DNA of 64,000 nucleotides from Clostridium sp. KNHs205 (GTDB lineage: Bacteria > Bacillota > Clostridia > Lachnospirales > Lachnospiraceae): assembly GCF_000702945.1 (NCBI RefSeq), contig NZ_JNLE01000003.1, positions 1,969,501 through 2,033,500 of the forward strand. The letters are read 5' to 3'. This document shows positions 43,277 through 52,863 of this stretch, one piece after another. Every line of letters begins with the position of its first letter. Position 1 is the first letter of the stretch. Position numbers and translations under genes: made by a program. The notes beneath the pieces are model-generated. The model was given only the letters and a program-made list of their open reading frames with translations, was not told where the DNA came from and did not search any database.

Positions 43277-44122
43277 ATGAATGCATTAGAAGTAAAAAAT
43301 CTTAATAAATCCTATAAGGGTTTTAATCTTGATAATGTCAGCTTTTCCCTTCCTCAGGGCGGAATTATGGGGCTTATCGGCGAGAACGGCGCTGGTAAAA
43401 GTACCACTATCAAACTAATTATGAATTCAATCAGACGGGACAGCGGTGAGATAGCTGTATTGGGGAAGGATAACAACACGGATTTTACAAGGACCAAAGA
43501 AGATATTGGAGTAGTGCTTGATGAAGCTTATTTTCCCGAATGCATGACACCGGTACAGATTAATAAATGTCTGAAATATACCTACAGGAATTGGAGTGAA
43601 AAGCAGTTTTTTGATTATATGGAGAAGTTCGGACTTCCCCTTAAAAAGAGTTTTAAGGAATTCTCAAGAGGAATGAAGATGAAGCTGTCAATTGCAGCAG
43701 CAATGTCACATAATGCGAAGCTGCTCATTCTGGATGAAGCCACCAGTGGCCTTGACCCCATGGCGAGAGAAGATATATTGAATATTTTTTATGATTATAC
43801 CAGAGAGGAGAATCATACAATCTTAATCTCCTCCCATATCACCTCGGATCTGGAGAAGCTGTGTGATTATATAACTTTTATCCATAAAGGCAAGGTACTA
43901 TTCAGTGAAGAGAAGGATCAGCTCCTGGAGGACTATGCAATTCTTCGCTGCGGCAATGAGGATTTGAAAAGAATCCCCAAAGAGCAGATACTTGGTAAGC
44001 GAAGTTCTGCTTACAGCACGGAAGTCCTTGTAAAACGCAGTAAGGAACTCAGAGATTTCAATCTGGATAAAGCCGGAATAGAAGATATTATACTCTTGAT
44101 GACGAAGAAGGAGGTGGCATAA
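43277..44122 (+). CDS. ABC transporter ATP-binding protein (YtrB-like)
   Basis: A 281-residue ATPase with Walker A GENGAGKST (about residue 36-44), signature FSRGMKMKLS, Walker B LLILDEATSGLD and the switch His in ISSHITSD. The motif order and short, 200-residue core plus C-terminal domain match the exporters in GntR-led operons. The stop overlaps the ATG of the permease gene. Together with the permease it would form a membrane exporter for lipid-like compounds or peptides. It is probably controlled by the GntR repressor upstream. Confidence 0.93.
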   Translation: MNALEVKNLNKSYKGFNLDNVSFSLPQGGIMGLIGENGAGKSTTIKLIMNSIRRDSGEIAVLGKDNNTDFTRTKEDIGVVLDEAYFPECMTPVQINKCLKYTYRNWSEKQFFDYMEKFGLPLKKSFKEFSRGMKMKLSIAAAMSHNAKLLILDEATSGLDPMAREDILNIFYDYTREENHTILISSHITSDLEKLCDYITFIHKGKVLFSEEKDQLLEDYAILRCGNEDLKRIPKEQILGKRSSAYSTEVLVKRSKELRDFNLDKAGIEDIILLMTKKEVA

Positions 44123-44745
44123 TGAAAGGGTTATTATTAAAGGATTATTACGTTTTAATGAAACAAAGCAGAATATTACTGCTGCTTCTTGTTGTGTATA
44201 CCTTTCTTGCCTCTACAGGAACCGATTCTTTCGGGGCCTTCACCGTACTCTTTATATCAATGCTGCCAATGACCTTAATGGGTATTGACGAGAAGCACAA
44301 ATGGGAGAACCTGGCTGTTACCATGCCTTATGAGAAGAAGGACTTTGTAATCAGCAAATATTTAATTGTAGTAGTTATGCTATTTTGCATATCAATATTT
44401 TATGCCTGTACCAGAATTGTCATGCAGTTAGCTGGTATGCATTTTGAGGAAATGTTTAGTATTTCGTATATTACCCTGATGCTGAGTATTGGGCTTATAT
44501 ATCCTGCTTTACTTCTTCCGTTGATGTTCCGTCTTGGTGTAGAGAAAGCAAGATTATGGTTTCTTGTAATTACGGCAGCCCTAGGTGGTGGTATAGGAGC
44601 ATTTATGGCAGGTAAGTCAGAGGAGAGCTTTCAGATCCTATACAAAATCATCAGTAAACCATGGGCAATTTTGATAATGGATGTATTAATCTTCTTATTG
44701 TCCGCAGCTATCTCTGTACGATTATATGAAAAAAGAGAGTTTTAA
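44122..44745 (+). CDS. ABC-2 family permease subunit
   Basis: A 207-residue membrane protein with six hydrophobic segments (about 15-35, 38-55, 76-96, 110-135, 140-160 and 180-200). It starts within the stop of the ATPase gene (shared bases at 44122) with AGGAGG ahead of the ATG. The typical short loop DEKHKWENLAVTMPYEKKDFV, rich in charged residues, resembles the coupling region of ABC-2 permeases. It is the transmembrane half of the exporter. The gene ends 19 bases before a convergent azlD. Confidence 0.88.
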   Translation: MKGLLLKDYYVLMKQSRILLLLLVVYTFLASTGTDSFGAFTVLFISMLPMTLMGIDEKHKWENLAVTMPYEKKDFVISKYLIVVVMLFCISIFYACTRIVMQLAGMHFEEMFSISYITLMLSIGLIYPALLLPLMFRLGVEKARLWFLVITAALGGGIGAFMAGKSEESFQILYKIISKPWAILIMDVLIFLLSAAISVRLYEKREF

Positions 44746-44764
44746 GCTTTCGTCGTCATTGTTT

Positions 44765-45100
44765 TTACACAAATACAAACTGTACCAGAGCCATGTAGAG
44801 AATTGTACCGCCTGCAATGCTAAGCAGAGTATTTCTCTTCCATACATGCAATAATAAAATAAATAAAACAGCAGCACCTTCCGGAATACCGTAAGGCGAC
44901 TGAATAAAAGTTACACCCTTCATGCAGTAGACTACCAAAAGGCCGATTATGGCACAGGGGAGAACCTTCCCAAGGTAGGTTACATACGCTGGGGGTGTTT
45001 TCTTTTCCGGAAATAATATAAAAGGCAGAAATCTGGTAAGCATTGTTCCCAGAGCAATTGCTGCTATGATGGTAAAGGTCTGAAGAGGTGTTAAGTACAT
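44765..45100 (-). CDS. azlD: AzlD family branched-chain amino acid transport protein
   Basis: A 111-residue protein with four hydrophobic helices and the AzlD pattern (TRFLPFILFPEKKTPPAYVTYLGKVLPCAIIGLLVVYC). It pairs with AzlC to form an exporter of branched-chain amino acids in the inner membrane. Its ATG overlaps the stop of azlC by 10 bases, giving coupled translation. It is the downstream of the two genes and is convergent with the ABC permease. Size and motifs match the family fully. Confidence 0.93.
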   Translation of the reverse strand: MYLTPLQTFTIIAAIALGTMLTRFLPFILFPEKKTPPAYVTYLGKVLPCAIIGLLVVYCMKGVTFIQSPYGIPEGAAVLFILLLHVWKRNTLLSIAGGTILYMALVQFVFV

Positions 45101-45804
45101 GGCTGCTTGTCTCCTTTGTAGAATTTTCTATAAACGGTGAGTACCAGTAGTATTAAGACCATGGAGGGAATGATAAAGTTCTTTGCTCCAAATATCACCA
45201 GACAGATAATAGAGCAGATAATCCCGGACACTGCTGAAAAGTGGTTCTTTCCTTCCAGCCACTGTTCAATAAAGATGACTACGAACAATGCTGTCAATAC
45301 AAAATCAAGACCTTTGGTCTCAAATTGTATCACACTGCCAAGTAAACCGCCCAGAACCGAAGCACATACCCAATAGAAGTAATCCAGAAAGGAAACAAAG
45401 AAATAAAAAGAAGCTCTATCCACTCCTTCCGGTGGTTCCTTACTGTTAACTACGGAAAAGGTTTCATCGCAGAGTACATAAATTAGAAAGGGTTTTATTT
45501 TTCCGATCCCTTTATATTTCTCCAGCATGGAAAGACCGTAAAATAAATGTCTGGCATTAACCATCAGTGCTATGTAAAAAGCCTGAAAGGGCTGAAATGG
45601 ACTGGTTAACAGAGTGATTGCAACAAATTGCATACTGCCGCAGAACGCAATTGAACTCATAAGAAAAGACCATAAAGGTCCGTAACCGCTGGTGCTCATA
45701 AGTAAGCCATAGGCAAAGCCCAAAAATGCAAAACCTGTAAGGATAGGCAGGGTACAGGGGAAAGCCGCAAGAAAGGCATCGCGGTATTTGTGCTGCTTGT
45801 TCAA
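45091..45804 (-). CDS. azlC: AzlC family branched-chain amino acid exporter subunit
   Basis: The TTG at 45804 is taken as start because AGGAGG lies seven bases before it; an upstream in-frame ATG adds 19 unconserved residues. The 237-residue protein has AzlC features: FLAAFPCTLPILTGFAFLGFAYGLLM, SSIAFCGSMQFVAITLL, NARHLFYGLSM and ETFSVV. It is the larger subunit of the AzlCD exporter. No Lrp-type regulator, common beside azlCD, was found. The gene lies 277 bp from the divergent csaA. Confidence 0.93.
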   Translation of the reverse strand: MNKQHKYRDAFLAAFPCTLPILTGFAFLGFAYGLLMSTSGYGPLWSFLMSSIAFCGSMQFVAITLLTSPFQPFQAFYIALMVNARHLFYGLSMLEKYKGIGKIKPFLIYVLCDETFSVVNSKEPPEGVDRASFYFFVSFLDYFYWVCASVLGGLLGSVIQFETKGLDFVLTALFVVIFIEQWLEGKNHFSAVSGIICSIICLVIFGAKNFIIPSMVLILLVLTVYRKFYKGDKQPCT

Positions 45805-46080
45805 GTCATAACCTCCTAAAGTTGATTTAGCACAGCAATAGGATAAAGTATTGCATTGCACTGTATGTAATTCTAAAATTGTTTTAAGGATTTGTCAACC
45901 GCAGTTAGAGTGGAATTAGAAAGCATTTTCCAATTTTGATTGGAGCGAAGGAGCACATTGGTGTCGGTGTGAATTGTGTCTTTCATATTTGTAAGCTTCT
46001 TCTGTTTGATATATAATTAGAAATATCACCAAAAGGCAGGTTTGATATAAGAACCTTAAATCAATCCAGGAGGAATCGTT

Positions 46081-46410
46081 ATGGCTTCATTTGAAGATTT
46101 TGCAAAATTAGATATTAGGGTAGGAGAAATTACGAAAGTTGAATTTTTTGATAAGGCTAAAAAACCAGCATATAAATTATGGGTAGATTTTGGTGAAGAG
46201 ATTGGTATAAAAAAATCAAGTGCCCAGATTACAGAATGTTACAAAGAGGAGGAACTAATAGGAAAACAGGTATTAGGTGTAGTTAATTTTCCGCCAAGGC
46301 AGATAGCGGATTTTATGTCGGAAGTATTAGTTCTTGGGATATACTCCACTAAGGGAGTGGTATTAATTCAACCTCAGCAATCAGTTAATAAAGGCGATAA
46401 ATTAGGTTAA
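46081..46410 (+). CDS. csaA: tRNA-binding protein, CsaA type
   Basis: A 109-residue single-domain protein with the OB-fold tRNA-binding pattern: FAKLDIRVGEI, FDKAKKPAYKLWVDFGEEIG, SSAQITECY, GKQVLGVVNFPPRQIADFMSEVLVLG. CsaA is a dimer that binds tRNA and has been linked to protein export. AGGAGG precedes the ATG by about seven bases. Length and motifs are a near-complete match. It is monocistronic, convergent to the DUF4317 gene. Confidence 0.94.
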   Translation: MASFEDFAKLDIRVGEITKVEFFDKAKKPAYKLWVDFGEEIGIKKSSAQITECYKEEELIGKQVLGVVNFPPRQIADFMSEVLVLGIYSTKGVVLIQPQQSVNKGDKLG

Positions 46411-46480
46411 AAATGCCTCCGTCTAAGCAGAAAACTAAATAATTCGGATCTACTTAAGCGGAAGCAAATTAAAATTGCAG

Positions 46481-47767
46481 CTATAGTTCCATAACACCGT
46501 TAACTTTGGCATGTTCATCATTGTCCATAGGAATGATGATACATTTCCTGCCGTCAATGGTCTGGTAAGTTATCTGGGGAACCTTAGCTTCCTTAACCTG
46601 AAGAAGCACAGCATAATCCTGATTACTGTCCTGCCCTTCCGTTAAAGGTGAGTCAGAGGCTTCATCAAAATCCCAGGACACAGTCGGTATGGGAGCTTTT
46701 GTTACTTCTTCCAGTTTTCCCTGAAGTATCTGTATTTGCTCTACCAGTGCTTTATTTGTTTTATTCTTTTCATTTTCAGTCAGAATTTTCTTATCCAGGA
46801 GATATTCTACTGCCGGAGGTTCTTCACTGAAGGTTTCTTCATAGGTCAGTTGGATTTTCTGAGTAATATCCTCGGATAGACCGCTTTCTGTCAAAATTTC
46901 CTGTACGGACTCACTGGTCAGAAAAACAGGCTCGTCCGGTTCCTCTGCGGTAGCTGCCTGCTCCTCTGCAATCATACTGAGGCTTTCCTGAATCTCGCTA
47001 ATAACCTTGCTTGTTTGCTCTGAATCATTAATGGCATTCTTTATAATAGAATGGAAGGTATTTTTCTGTTCTGCAGCTGTTGCTTTTGCCGGGCAGCCTA
47101 ACACCAGTTCTGCCAGTTCTCTGTGTGGTTCCAGAGGATTCTTGGTATAAAACATGGCAGAATGGATATCTGTACTGCGCTCTGTAAAAGCCGGGAAGAT
47201 AAAGCCAGTCTCAGGTACGGTAACAATCCAGTCTCTGTTACGTGGTCCGATCTTATTCATATCCTCAAGGTAACCCAGGCCTGGTTTGGATAGAGTAACT
47301 GGACAGATGGCACATAATAAATACTCATAAACTTCTTCCGATTCATCCAGCTTTGCCTGATCGGATGTCTTTGTCATTACATCATAAGCATCGTGAAAGA
47401 CTAAGATCAGATAGTTGCCGGAATAGTCATAACTATCAATAACCAGCTGGTAGAAGGTATTTAGCAGGCCTTCATTTTTCAGCTTGCTCTCTCTTAAGCC
47501 CATAAGAAACTGCTGTTTACCGTTTTGCTCTTCTTCAGCTAATGGAAAATTCACTTCAATTAGGTTATTTCCGACTGAACCGGACAGGACTTTCTTTGCA
47601 AGTTCCAGGTATTTATAGAATTCTTCTTCCTCCAGATTTAAAAAGGTCTCCTGAAAGTTAACCAGTATTTCTTTATCTGAATTGACGTAACAGCCACACA
47701 TCTTTGTAAAGGTACATCCGGTTTTTTTGAGTCGGTTTTTTAACTCCAAGGTATCTTTCTTATTCAT
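46481..47767 (-). CDS. DUF4317 family protein
   Basis: The ATG at 47767 begins MNKKDTLELKNRLKKTGCTFTKMCGCYVNSDKE, the characteristic DUF4317 start. A GTG at 47860 has a better ribosome-binding site but adds 31 unlike residues, so the choice is uncertain. The 428-residue protein has an N-terminal mixed domain and a long C-terminal half with helices and disordered acidic stretches (residues 230-330). It is cytoplasmic and of unknown function, known chiefly from Clostridia. The next upstream gene is an unrelated 2H phosphoesterase. Confidence 0.82.
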   Translation of the reverse strand: MNKKDTLELKNRLKKTGCTFTKMCGCYVNSDKEILVNFQETFLNLEEEEFYKYLELAKKVLSGSVGNNLIEVNFPLAEEEQNGKQQFLMGLRESKLKNEGLLNTFYQLVIDSYDYSGNYLILVFHDAYDVMTKTSDQAKLDESEEVYEYLLCAICPVTLSKPGLGYLEDMNKIGPRNRDWIVTVPETGFIFPAFTERSTDIHSAMFYTKNPLEPHRELAELVLGCPAKATAAEQKNTFHSIIKNAINDSEQTSKVISEIQESLSMIAEEQAATAEEPDEPVFLTSESVQEILTESGLSEDITQKIQLTYEETFSEEPPAVEYLLDKKILTENEKNKTNKALVEQIQILQGKLEEVTKAPIPTVSWDFDEASDSPLTEGQDSNQDYAVLLQVKEAKVPQITYQTIDGRKCIIIPMDNDEHAKVNGVMEL

Positions 47768-47891
47768 AATTTTATTTCTAGTAGTAGACTGTATTGCCTG
47801 GTAGTAAGAAGTGTAAAACAAGCATTCCTTACTTTCTTTACCTATAGTACGGTCTACCACAGTCTCCTTTCTTTTTAGTTCTATACTTGAT

Positions 47892-48431
47892 TTATTTATC
47901 TAAGTCAATGGTATAAATTTCTTCCACAGGAAATGTTATTTTTACTAATCCTATTGAAACAAACTCACCACACATTTTTTCGAATTCCTGCAAGATTAAA
48001 TTACTCGCCCTATAAAAAACACTATCCTCATCTTCACCAGTAAGAGCGATGGTACAATGTGGAACCCAACTATTTGGACAATACCACTCCCAGCCTTTTT
48101 TATCAAAAGCATTTAGATATTCGTGTAATTCTCGCTGAAATTGATACATATTGCTATTCATCACAGGTGATACAAAAATAGTCTTTGTATCATTAAACAT
48201 TCCTACTGAACCAATATATGCAGGCATTGGCTTATGACTTTGAGCAAACTCTTTTAATTGTTTTATACATATTTCTTCCTCCACATCATTAAAACACGCT
48301 AATGTAAGATGTGGTCTTGTTTTCCATTCCAAAAACTTTGTGCTCAATTTTTCATCGGCTACTCGTTTAGCCAAGTTAAAAAGTTTCTGTTCTGTTTCTT
48401 TATCGTAATACAATTCTATCGCATATTGCAT
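47892..48431 (-). CDS. 2H phosphoesterase / 2'-5' RNA ligase-like protein
   Basis: The ATG at 48431 follows GGAGG by eight bases. The 179-residue protein has two HxT motifs, RPHLTLACF (about residue 40) and VPHCTIAL (about 126), at the distance that builds the two-lobed active site of LigT-type proteins. Such enzymes cleave or join 2'-5' or cyclic phosphodiester bonds in RNA or nucleotides. It is cytoplasmic. AT-richness is somewhat higher than in its neighbours. No partner gene is near; the substrate is unknown. Confidence 0.88.
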   Translation of the reverse strand: MQYAIELYYDKETEQKLFNLAKRVADEKLSTKFLEWKTRPHLTLACFNDVEEEICIKQLKEFAQSHKPMPAYIGSVGMFNDTKTIFVSPVMNSNMYQFQRELHEYLNAFDKKGWEWYCPNSWVPHCTIALTGEDEDSVFYRASNLILQEFEKMCGEFVSIGLVKITFPVEEIYTIDLDK

Positions 48432-48744
48432 ACATATTACCTCCACAAAACCGTATATCGTTCCCTTATTTGTACCCCCATTGCATAGGCCTTTCCCCAA
48501 TATTATTTCTTGCGGACAGCCATTCATTTCATAATTCTGTATCAGACGTTCCAGTTTTCGTTTCAGTAAAATGCATCAAGTCTCTTAATTATAAGACAAA
48601 ATCAAAAATAAATCAAAGCGTGGAATAAAAAAATTTAATAATAATTTATACTCGTATCCAATAATATGAAAGTCTGAATATCGTTAGGTAATTACAGTAA
48701 TACAAAAATAATTAAATAGTGGAGTACTTTGCTTTGAATTGATT

Positions 48745-48885
48745 ATCTGATAATTCATAAGAACTGATAATTTATAAGAATTGATAATACATAAAAACTG
48801 ATAATACATAAGAACTGATAATTTATAAAAATTGATAATACATAAGAACTGAAATACATAAGAACTGATAATTCATAAAATCTGT
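48745..48885. repeat. Tandem array, 17-bp unit, about 8 copies
   Basis: AACTGATAATACATAAG and near variants recur every 17 bases. It lies between the divergent 2H phosphoesterase gene and the glucanase gene. Confidence 0.88.
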
Positions 48886-49016
48886 CATTTCATATAAAAG
48901 GTAATAGGCGCAGCTTTTTCTTCTTGAAGATGATGATTTATTCTTTTTATTATGTTAATTATAACTAAAAATATAAGAAAAAGTTCCTATATTTATACAA
49001 ATTAACGATAAAGTAC

Positions 49017-49045
49017 TTGCATATAAAAATAAGCCATGATAATAT
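49017..49045 (+). promoter_or_regulatory. Promoter for glucanase gene
   Basis: TTGCAT (49017-49022), 17-base spacer, TAATAT (49040-49045). The leader would be about 240 bases long. Confidence 0.6.
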
Positions 49046-49074
49046 AAAATTATGGAGCAAGGATTAAGTTTACA

Positions 49075-49092
49075 AAGTTTAACGTTAAACTT
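49075..49092 (+). promoter_or_regulatory. Perfect 18-bp palindrome in glucanase leader
   Basis: AAGTTTAACGTTAAACTT is a perfect palindrome centred just over 30 bases after the presumed start point. It could be a LacI-type operator (central CG, flanking TTTAA/TTAAA). Confidence 0.6.
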
Positions 49093-49203
49093 ACCTCTCT
49101 GTACGGCCTGGAATTCCAAGATTTATTGAAGTATGGTAAAAATTATAAGAGCTCTTTTACAAAATTATCGAAAGGAGGGTAAGCAGTTAAAGTTTAAAAG
49201 GGA

Positions 49204-49235
49204 AGCAATAACTGTCTCCGGAAACAGTTATTGCC
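49204..49235 (+). terminator. Hairpin in glucanase leader
   Basis: GCAATAACTGT and ACAGTTATTGC form an 11-bp stem around CTCCGGAA, ending near CCACCTTTCTT. It may be an early terminator or stabilising stem. Confidence 0.5.
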
Positions 49236-49292
49236 ACCTTTCTTAATTACATGTGGGTTACTTTAAAATGATGTGGAGGGTAGCAAAAGAAT

Positions 49293-52200
49293 ATGAACGG
49301 TAAAAATAAGCTTTTAAGAATTCTTACAGCATTAGCATTGATTATTAGCCAGATATTTGTGTATACGCCAGCTACGGAGGTCAAGGCAGCAGGAGCGCCG
49401 GATCTTATTGTTACAGATATCAGCTGGTCACCGGCAAACCCTGTTGCCGGTAACAGTGTAGTCTTTTCTGCAACTATCAGGAATCAGGGAACAGGTGCAA
49501 CACAGGCAGGTGTTATTAACGGTGTGAGCTTCTTTGTGGATGGAACGCAGGTAAGTTGGTCAGATACCAATACCTCCTCCATACCGGCAGGAGGTTCTAT
49601 AACTGTAACCGCTAACAGCGGTCCTGCAGGAACCGCATCCTGGAATGCAACAACCGGTAACCATACCATTATGGCGTGGGTGGATGATGTGAACCGTATG
49701 GCGGAAACCAACGAAGATAATAACCAATACAGCAAGAGTCTGACTGTATCAGGAAATAATCAGGGAGGTGGGACACCGGATCTGATAGTCACGGATATAA
49801 CCTCCTCTCCTGCAGCTCCCTTGTCAGGAAATGCAACCACCTTCAGTGCAGTGGTTAAGAACCAGGGAAATGGTGCAACACCTGCAGGAACCATTATAGG
49901 AGTCAGTTTCTTTGTTGATGGAACACAGGTAAGCTGGTCAGATAATACAACGACAGCTCTGGCAGCAGGTGCCTCAGTTACTGTAACGGCAAATGGCGGG
50001 CCTTCCGGAAATGCTGCGTGGACAGCTGCAACGGGAAGTCATACGGTAATGGCTTTTGTGGATGATGTAAACCGTATTACTGAAACCAATGAAGATAATA
50101 ATAAATACTCAGAGAATCTGGTAGTAACAACTTCACCTATGGCAGATCTGATTGTAGCAGGTTTAACCATAAGTCCGGCTTCACCTACAGCAGGTGATAC
50201 CTTAAGTTTTACTGCTACTGTGAAGAATCAGGGTATTGCAGCAGGTGCGCCAGGAGTATTAACTATCAGCGTGGATGGAAATACTGTCTATACTTCCTCC
50301 AATAATACAGCAGCACTGGGAGCAGGTGCCACTACAGCCATATCAGGAACTCTGGCAGGGCTTAGCACAGGGAGCCATACCATTACAGCAACGATAGACA
50401 GTGCTGGAACTACGGCTGAGAGCAATGAAACGAACAACACCTACAGCACCAACCTTACCGTTAATCCAAAGGCTGGTATTGACTTTATTGTAACTGAAGT
50501 AAGCTGGTCACCTTCTTATGTGACGGTAGGCAACAAGGTTAATTTCAGTGCAGTAATAAAAAATCAGGGAACGGTAGCAGGAGCTGTTGGAACAGTTGCC
50601 TTTAAAGTGGATGGAACCCAGGTAGCAACAGCAAGCAGTACAACCTCAATTGCTGCAGGAGCAACAGTAACGGTTGCAGCTTCCGGCACCTGGACTGCTA
50701 CAAGCGGAGCACATGTTATTACAGCAGTAGCTGATAGTTTATCGGCGGTTACTGAAACAGATGAGACCAACAATACTTTAAATGCCAGCCTTACGGTAGG
50801 CAGTGGTGGCAGAGGAGCGACTGTTCCTTATACCAGATATGAATCAGAAGATGGACAGACCGGAGGAGGAGCAATACTTCGAACTGCACCGGACTTTAAC
50901 TATGCACTCATTGCTTCAGAAGCTTCTAATCAGGCTTATGTTGCACTGCCCTCCAATGGTTCTTATGTAGAGTGGACGATTAATCAAGGCGGAGCAGGTG
51001 TTAATATGCGATTTACCATGCCGGATTCATCAAGTGGCATGGGATTAAACGGTTCTCTTGACTGCTATGTCAATGGAAGCAAGGTTTCTACTATTAATCT
51101 GTCTTCCTACTGGTCCTGGCAGTATTTTATCGGTGATCAGCCGGGAGATGCTCCCAACGGCGGGCAGGCAGCTTTCCGTTTTGATGAAATCCATTGGACG
51201 CTTCCTACAGCATTAAAAGCAGGTGATAAATTGCGTATTCAGAAAACAAACGGCGACAGCCTGGAATACGGTGTTGACTTTGTGGAGGTTGAACCGATAC
51301 CGTCTGCTATTACACAGCCGGCTAATTCATTGTCAGTAACTTCCTATGGAGCCATAGCAAATGATGGTGTGGATGATTTAAGTGCCTTTAATGCATGCGT
51401 TAGTGCAGCTGCAGCCCAGGGTAAGACTGTATATATTCCTGCGGGAACCTTCCATCTTGGAGGTATGTGGACAATTTCCGCACAGAATATTACTATTACC
51501 GGTGCCGGAATGTGGCATACCAATCTGCAGTTTACTTCACCTAATGCACAGAGCGGAGGAATCTCCTTCCGTATAACCGGAACAGTAGATTTTGGTAATG
51601 TATACATTAATTCCATGCTGCGTTCAAGATACGGACAGAATGCTATTTACAAATGCTTTATGGATAACTTTGGAACCAATTCCAGAATACATAATTTCTG
51701 GGAAGAGCATTTTGAAGCCGGCTTCTGGGTTGGGGATTATGCACATACTCCTGCCATTGCAGCAGATAACTTATTAATTGAGAATGGAAGAATAAGAAAC
51801 AATCTTGCGGATGGTGTTAATTTCTGCCAGGGCACCAAGAACTCAACTGTTCGTAACTGCAATGTCAGAAATAACGGAGACGACGGACTTGCCATGTGGC
51901 CGGACAACACCATGGGAGCACCCATGGAAGTAAACAATGCTTTCCTATATAATACGATTGAAAATAACTGGAGGGCAGCTGCGATTGCTATCTTTGGCGG
52001 TTCAGGACACAAAGCTCAGTATAACTACATCAAGGATTGCTTTATGGGTTCAGGAATTCGTCTGAATACGGTATTCCCCGGGTATCATTTTGAGAATAAT
52101 ACGGGAATTCTGTTCTCAGATACGACCATTATCAATTCCGGTACCAGTAAGGATTGCTACAATGGTGAAAGAGGAGCAATTGATCTGGAAGCCTCCAATA

Positions 52201-52493
52201 CAAGCATTAAGAACATAACCTTTGAGAATATTGATATTATCAACAGCCAGAGAGATGCCATCCAGATGGGATATGGCGGAGGCTTCGAAAATATTGTGTT
52301 CAAAAATATCAATATTAACGGAACGGGTAAAGATGCAATTACTACCTCAAGATTTTCAGCACCTCATTTAGGAACCGCAATCTATACCTATACCTCAAAT
52401 GGTTCGGCAACATTTATTAATCTTACTACCAGTAACATCGAAGCACCTGAAAAGTACCTTATCATGAATGGATTTAATGTGACTTTTCAATAA
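49293..52493 (+). CDS. Secreted GH87-like alpha-1,3-glucanase with four CARDB repeats
   Basis: A 1066-residue secreted protein. A signal peptide (1-32, cleaved after VKA) is followed by four CARDB repeats (about 36-154, 162-278, 284-391 and 396-503) that share PDLIVTDISWSP starts and TNEDNN ends. A beta-sandwich, CBM-like region (about 515-660, YTRYESEDG...) and a right-handed parallel beta-helix (about 680-1066) follow. The helix has a SVTSYGAIANDGVDDLSAFNAC start and an NNGDDGLAMW turn with paired Asp at about 863-864. That Asp pair and the CBM-helix order match family 87 mycodextranases, which cut alpha-1,3-glucan. No sortase or SLH anchor is present. A pectate-lyase-type enzyme is the alternative. 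Confidence 0.78.
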   Translation: MNGKNKLLRILTALALIISQIFVYTPATEVKAAGAPDLIVTDISWSPANPVAGNSVVFSATIRNQGTGATQAGVINGVSFFVDGTQVSWSDTNTSSIPAGGSITVTANSGPAGTASWNATTGNHTIMAWVDDVNRMAETNEDNNQYSKSLTVSGNNQGGGTPDLIVTDITSSPAAPLSGNATTFSAVVKNQGNGATPAGTIIGVSFFVDGTQVSWSDNTTTALAAGASVTVTANGGPSGNAAWTAATGSHTVMAFVDDVNRITETNEDNNKYSENLVVTTSPMADLIVAGLTISPASPTAGDTLSFTATVKNQGIAAGAPGVLTISVDGNTVYTSSNNTAALGAGATTAISGTLAGLSTGSHTITATIDSAGTTAESNETNNTYSTNLTVNPKAGIDFIVTEVSWSPSYVTVGNKVNFSAVIKNQGTVAGAVGTVAFKVDGTQVATASSTTSIAAGATVTVAASGTWTATSGAHVITAVADSLSAVTETDETNNTLNASLTVGSGGRGATVPYTRYESEDGQTGGGAILRTAPDFNYALIASEASNQAYVALPSNGSYVEWTINQGGAGVNMRFTMPDSSSGMGLNGSLDCYVNGSKVSTINLSSYWSWQYFIGDQPGDAPNGGQAAFRFDEIHWTLPTALKAGDKLRIQKTNGDSLEYGVDFVEVEPIPSAITQPANSLSVTSYGAIANDGVDDLSAFNACVSAAAAQGKTVYIPAGTFHLGGMWTISAQNITITGAGMWHTNLQFTSPNAQSGGISFRITGTVDFGNVYINSMLRSRYGQNAIYKCFMDNFGTNSRIHNFWEEHFEAGFWVGDYAHTPAIAADNLLIENGRIRNNLADGVNFCQGTKNSTVRNCNVRNNGDDGLAMWPDNTMGAPMEVNNAFLYNTIENNWRAAAIAIFGGSGHKAQYNYIKDCFMGSGIRLNTVFPGYHFENNTGILFSDTTIINSGTSKDCYNGERGAIDLEASNTSIKNITFENIDIINSQRDAIQMGYGGGFENIVFKNININGTGKDAITTSRFSAPHLGTAIYTYTSNGSATFINLTTSNIEAPEKYLIMNGFNVTFQ

Positions 52494-52561
52494 ACTTAAA
52501 TGACTAATTGATAATGCATAAAAAAAGAGCAGATTTCAGAAACAGCTTTTAAACCATAGAC

Positions 52562-52592
52562 AAAGTCCAGGGTGATTACCCTGGACTTTTCA
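52562..52592 (+). terminator. Intrinsic terminator after glucanase gene
   Basis: AAAGTCCAGGG pairs with CCCTGGACTTT around a 6-base loop and is followed by T. Confidence 0.85.
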
Positions 52593-52790
52593 GCTCTCTT
52601 TAAAACACTACTAATTAAAGAAGTGCTTTTCGCTACCTCCAGATGTATGGAGATAATCAAAGGTCTAACTGTTAATATAACGTTTATTTTAACGTTTTAC
52701 AACCGATATCTGTTTATTGTTAATACCAGTAATTGATGATATTACTAGAGTATTACTGTGAAAGAACATGGAATAATATGGGAAAAAATA

Positions 52791-52819
52791 TTGACAAATA
52801 TTAACTTTTGCACTAATAT
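52791..52819 (+). promoter_or_regulatory. Strong SigA promoter for secreted-protein pair
   Basis: TTGACA (52791-52796), 17-base spacer, TAATAT (52814-52819), about 45 bases before the ATG at 52864. The preceding 200 bases also hold two AACGTTT-type words near 52680-52697. Confidence 0.8.
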
Positions 52820-52863
52820 AAATAATACATTACTCGAGCAATGATAATTTTAGGAGGTATTTG

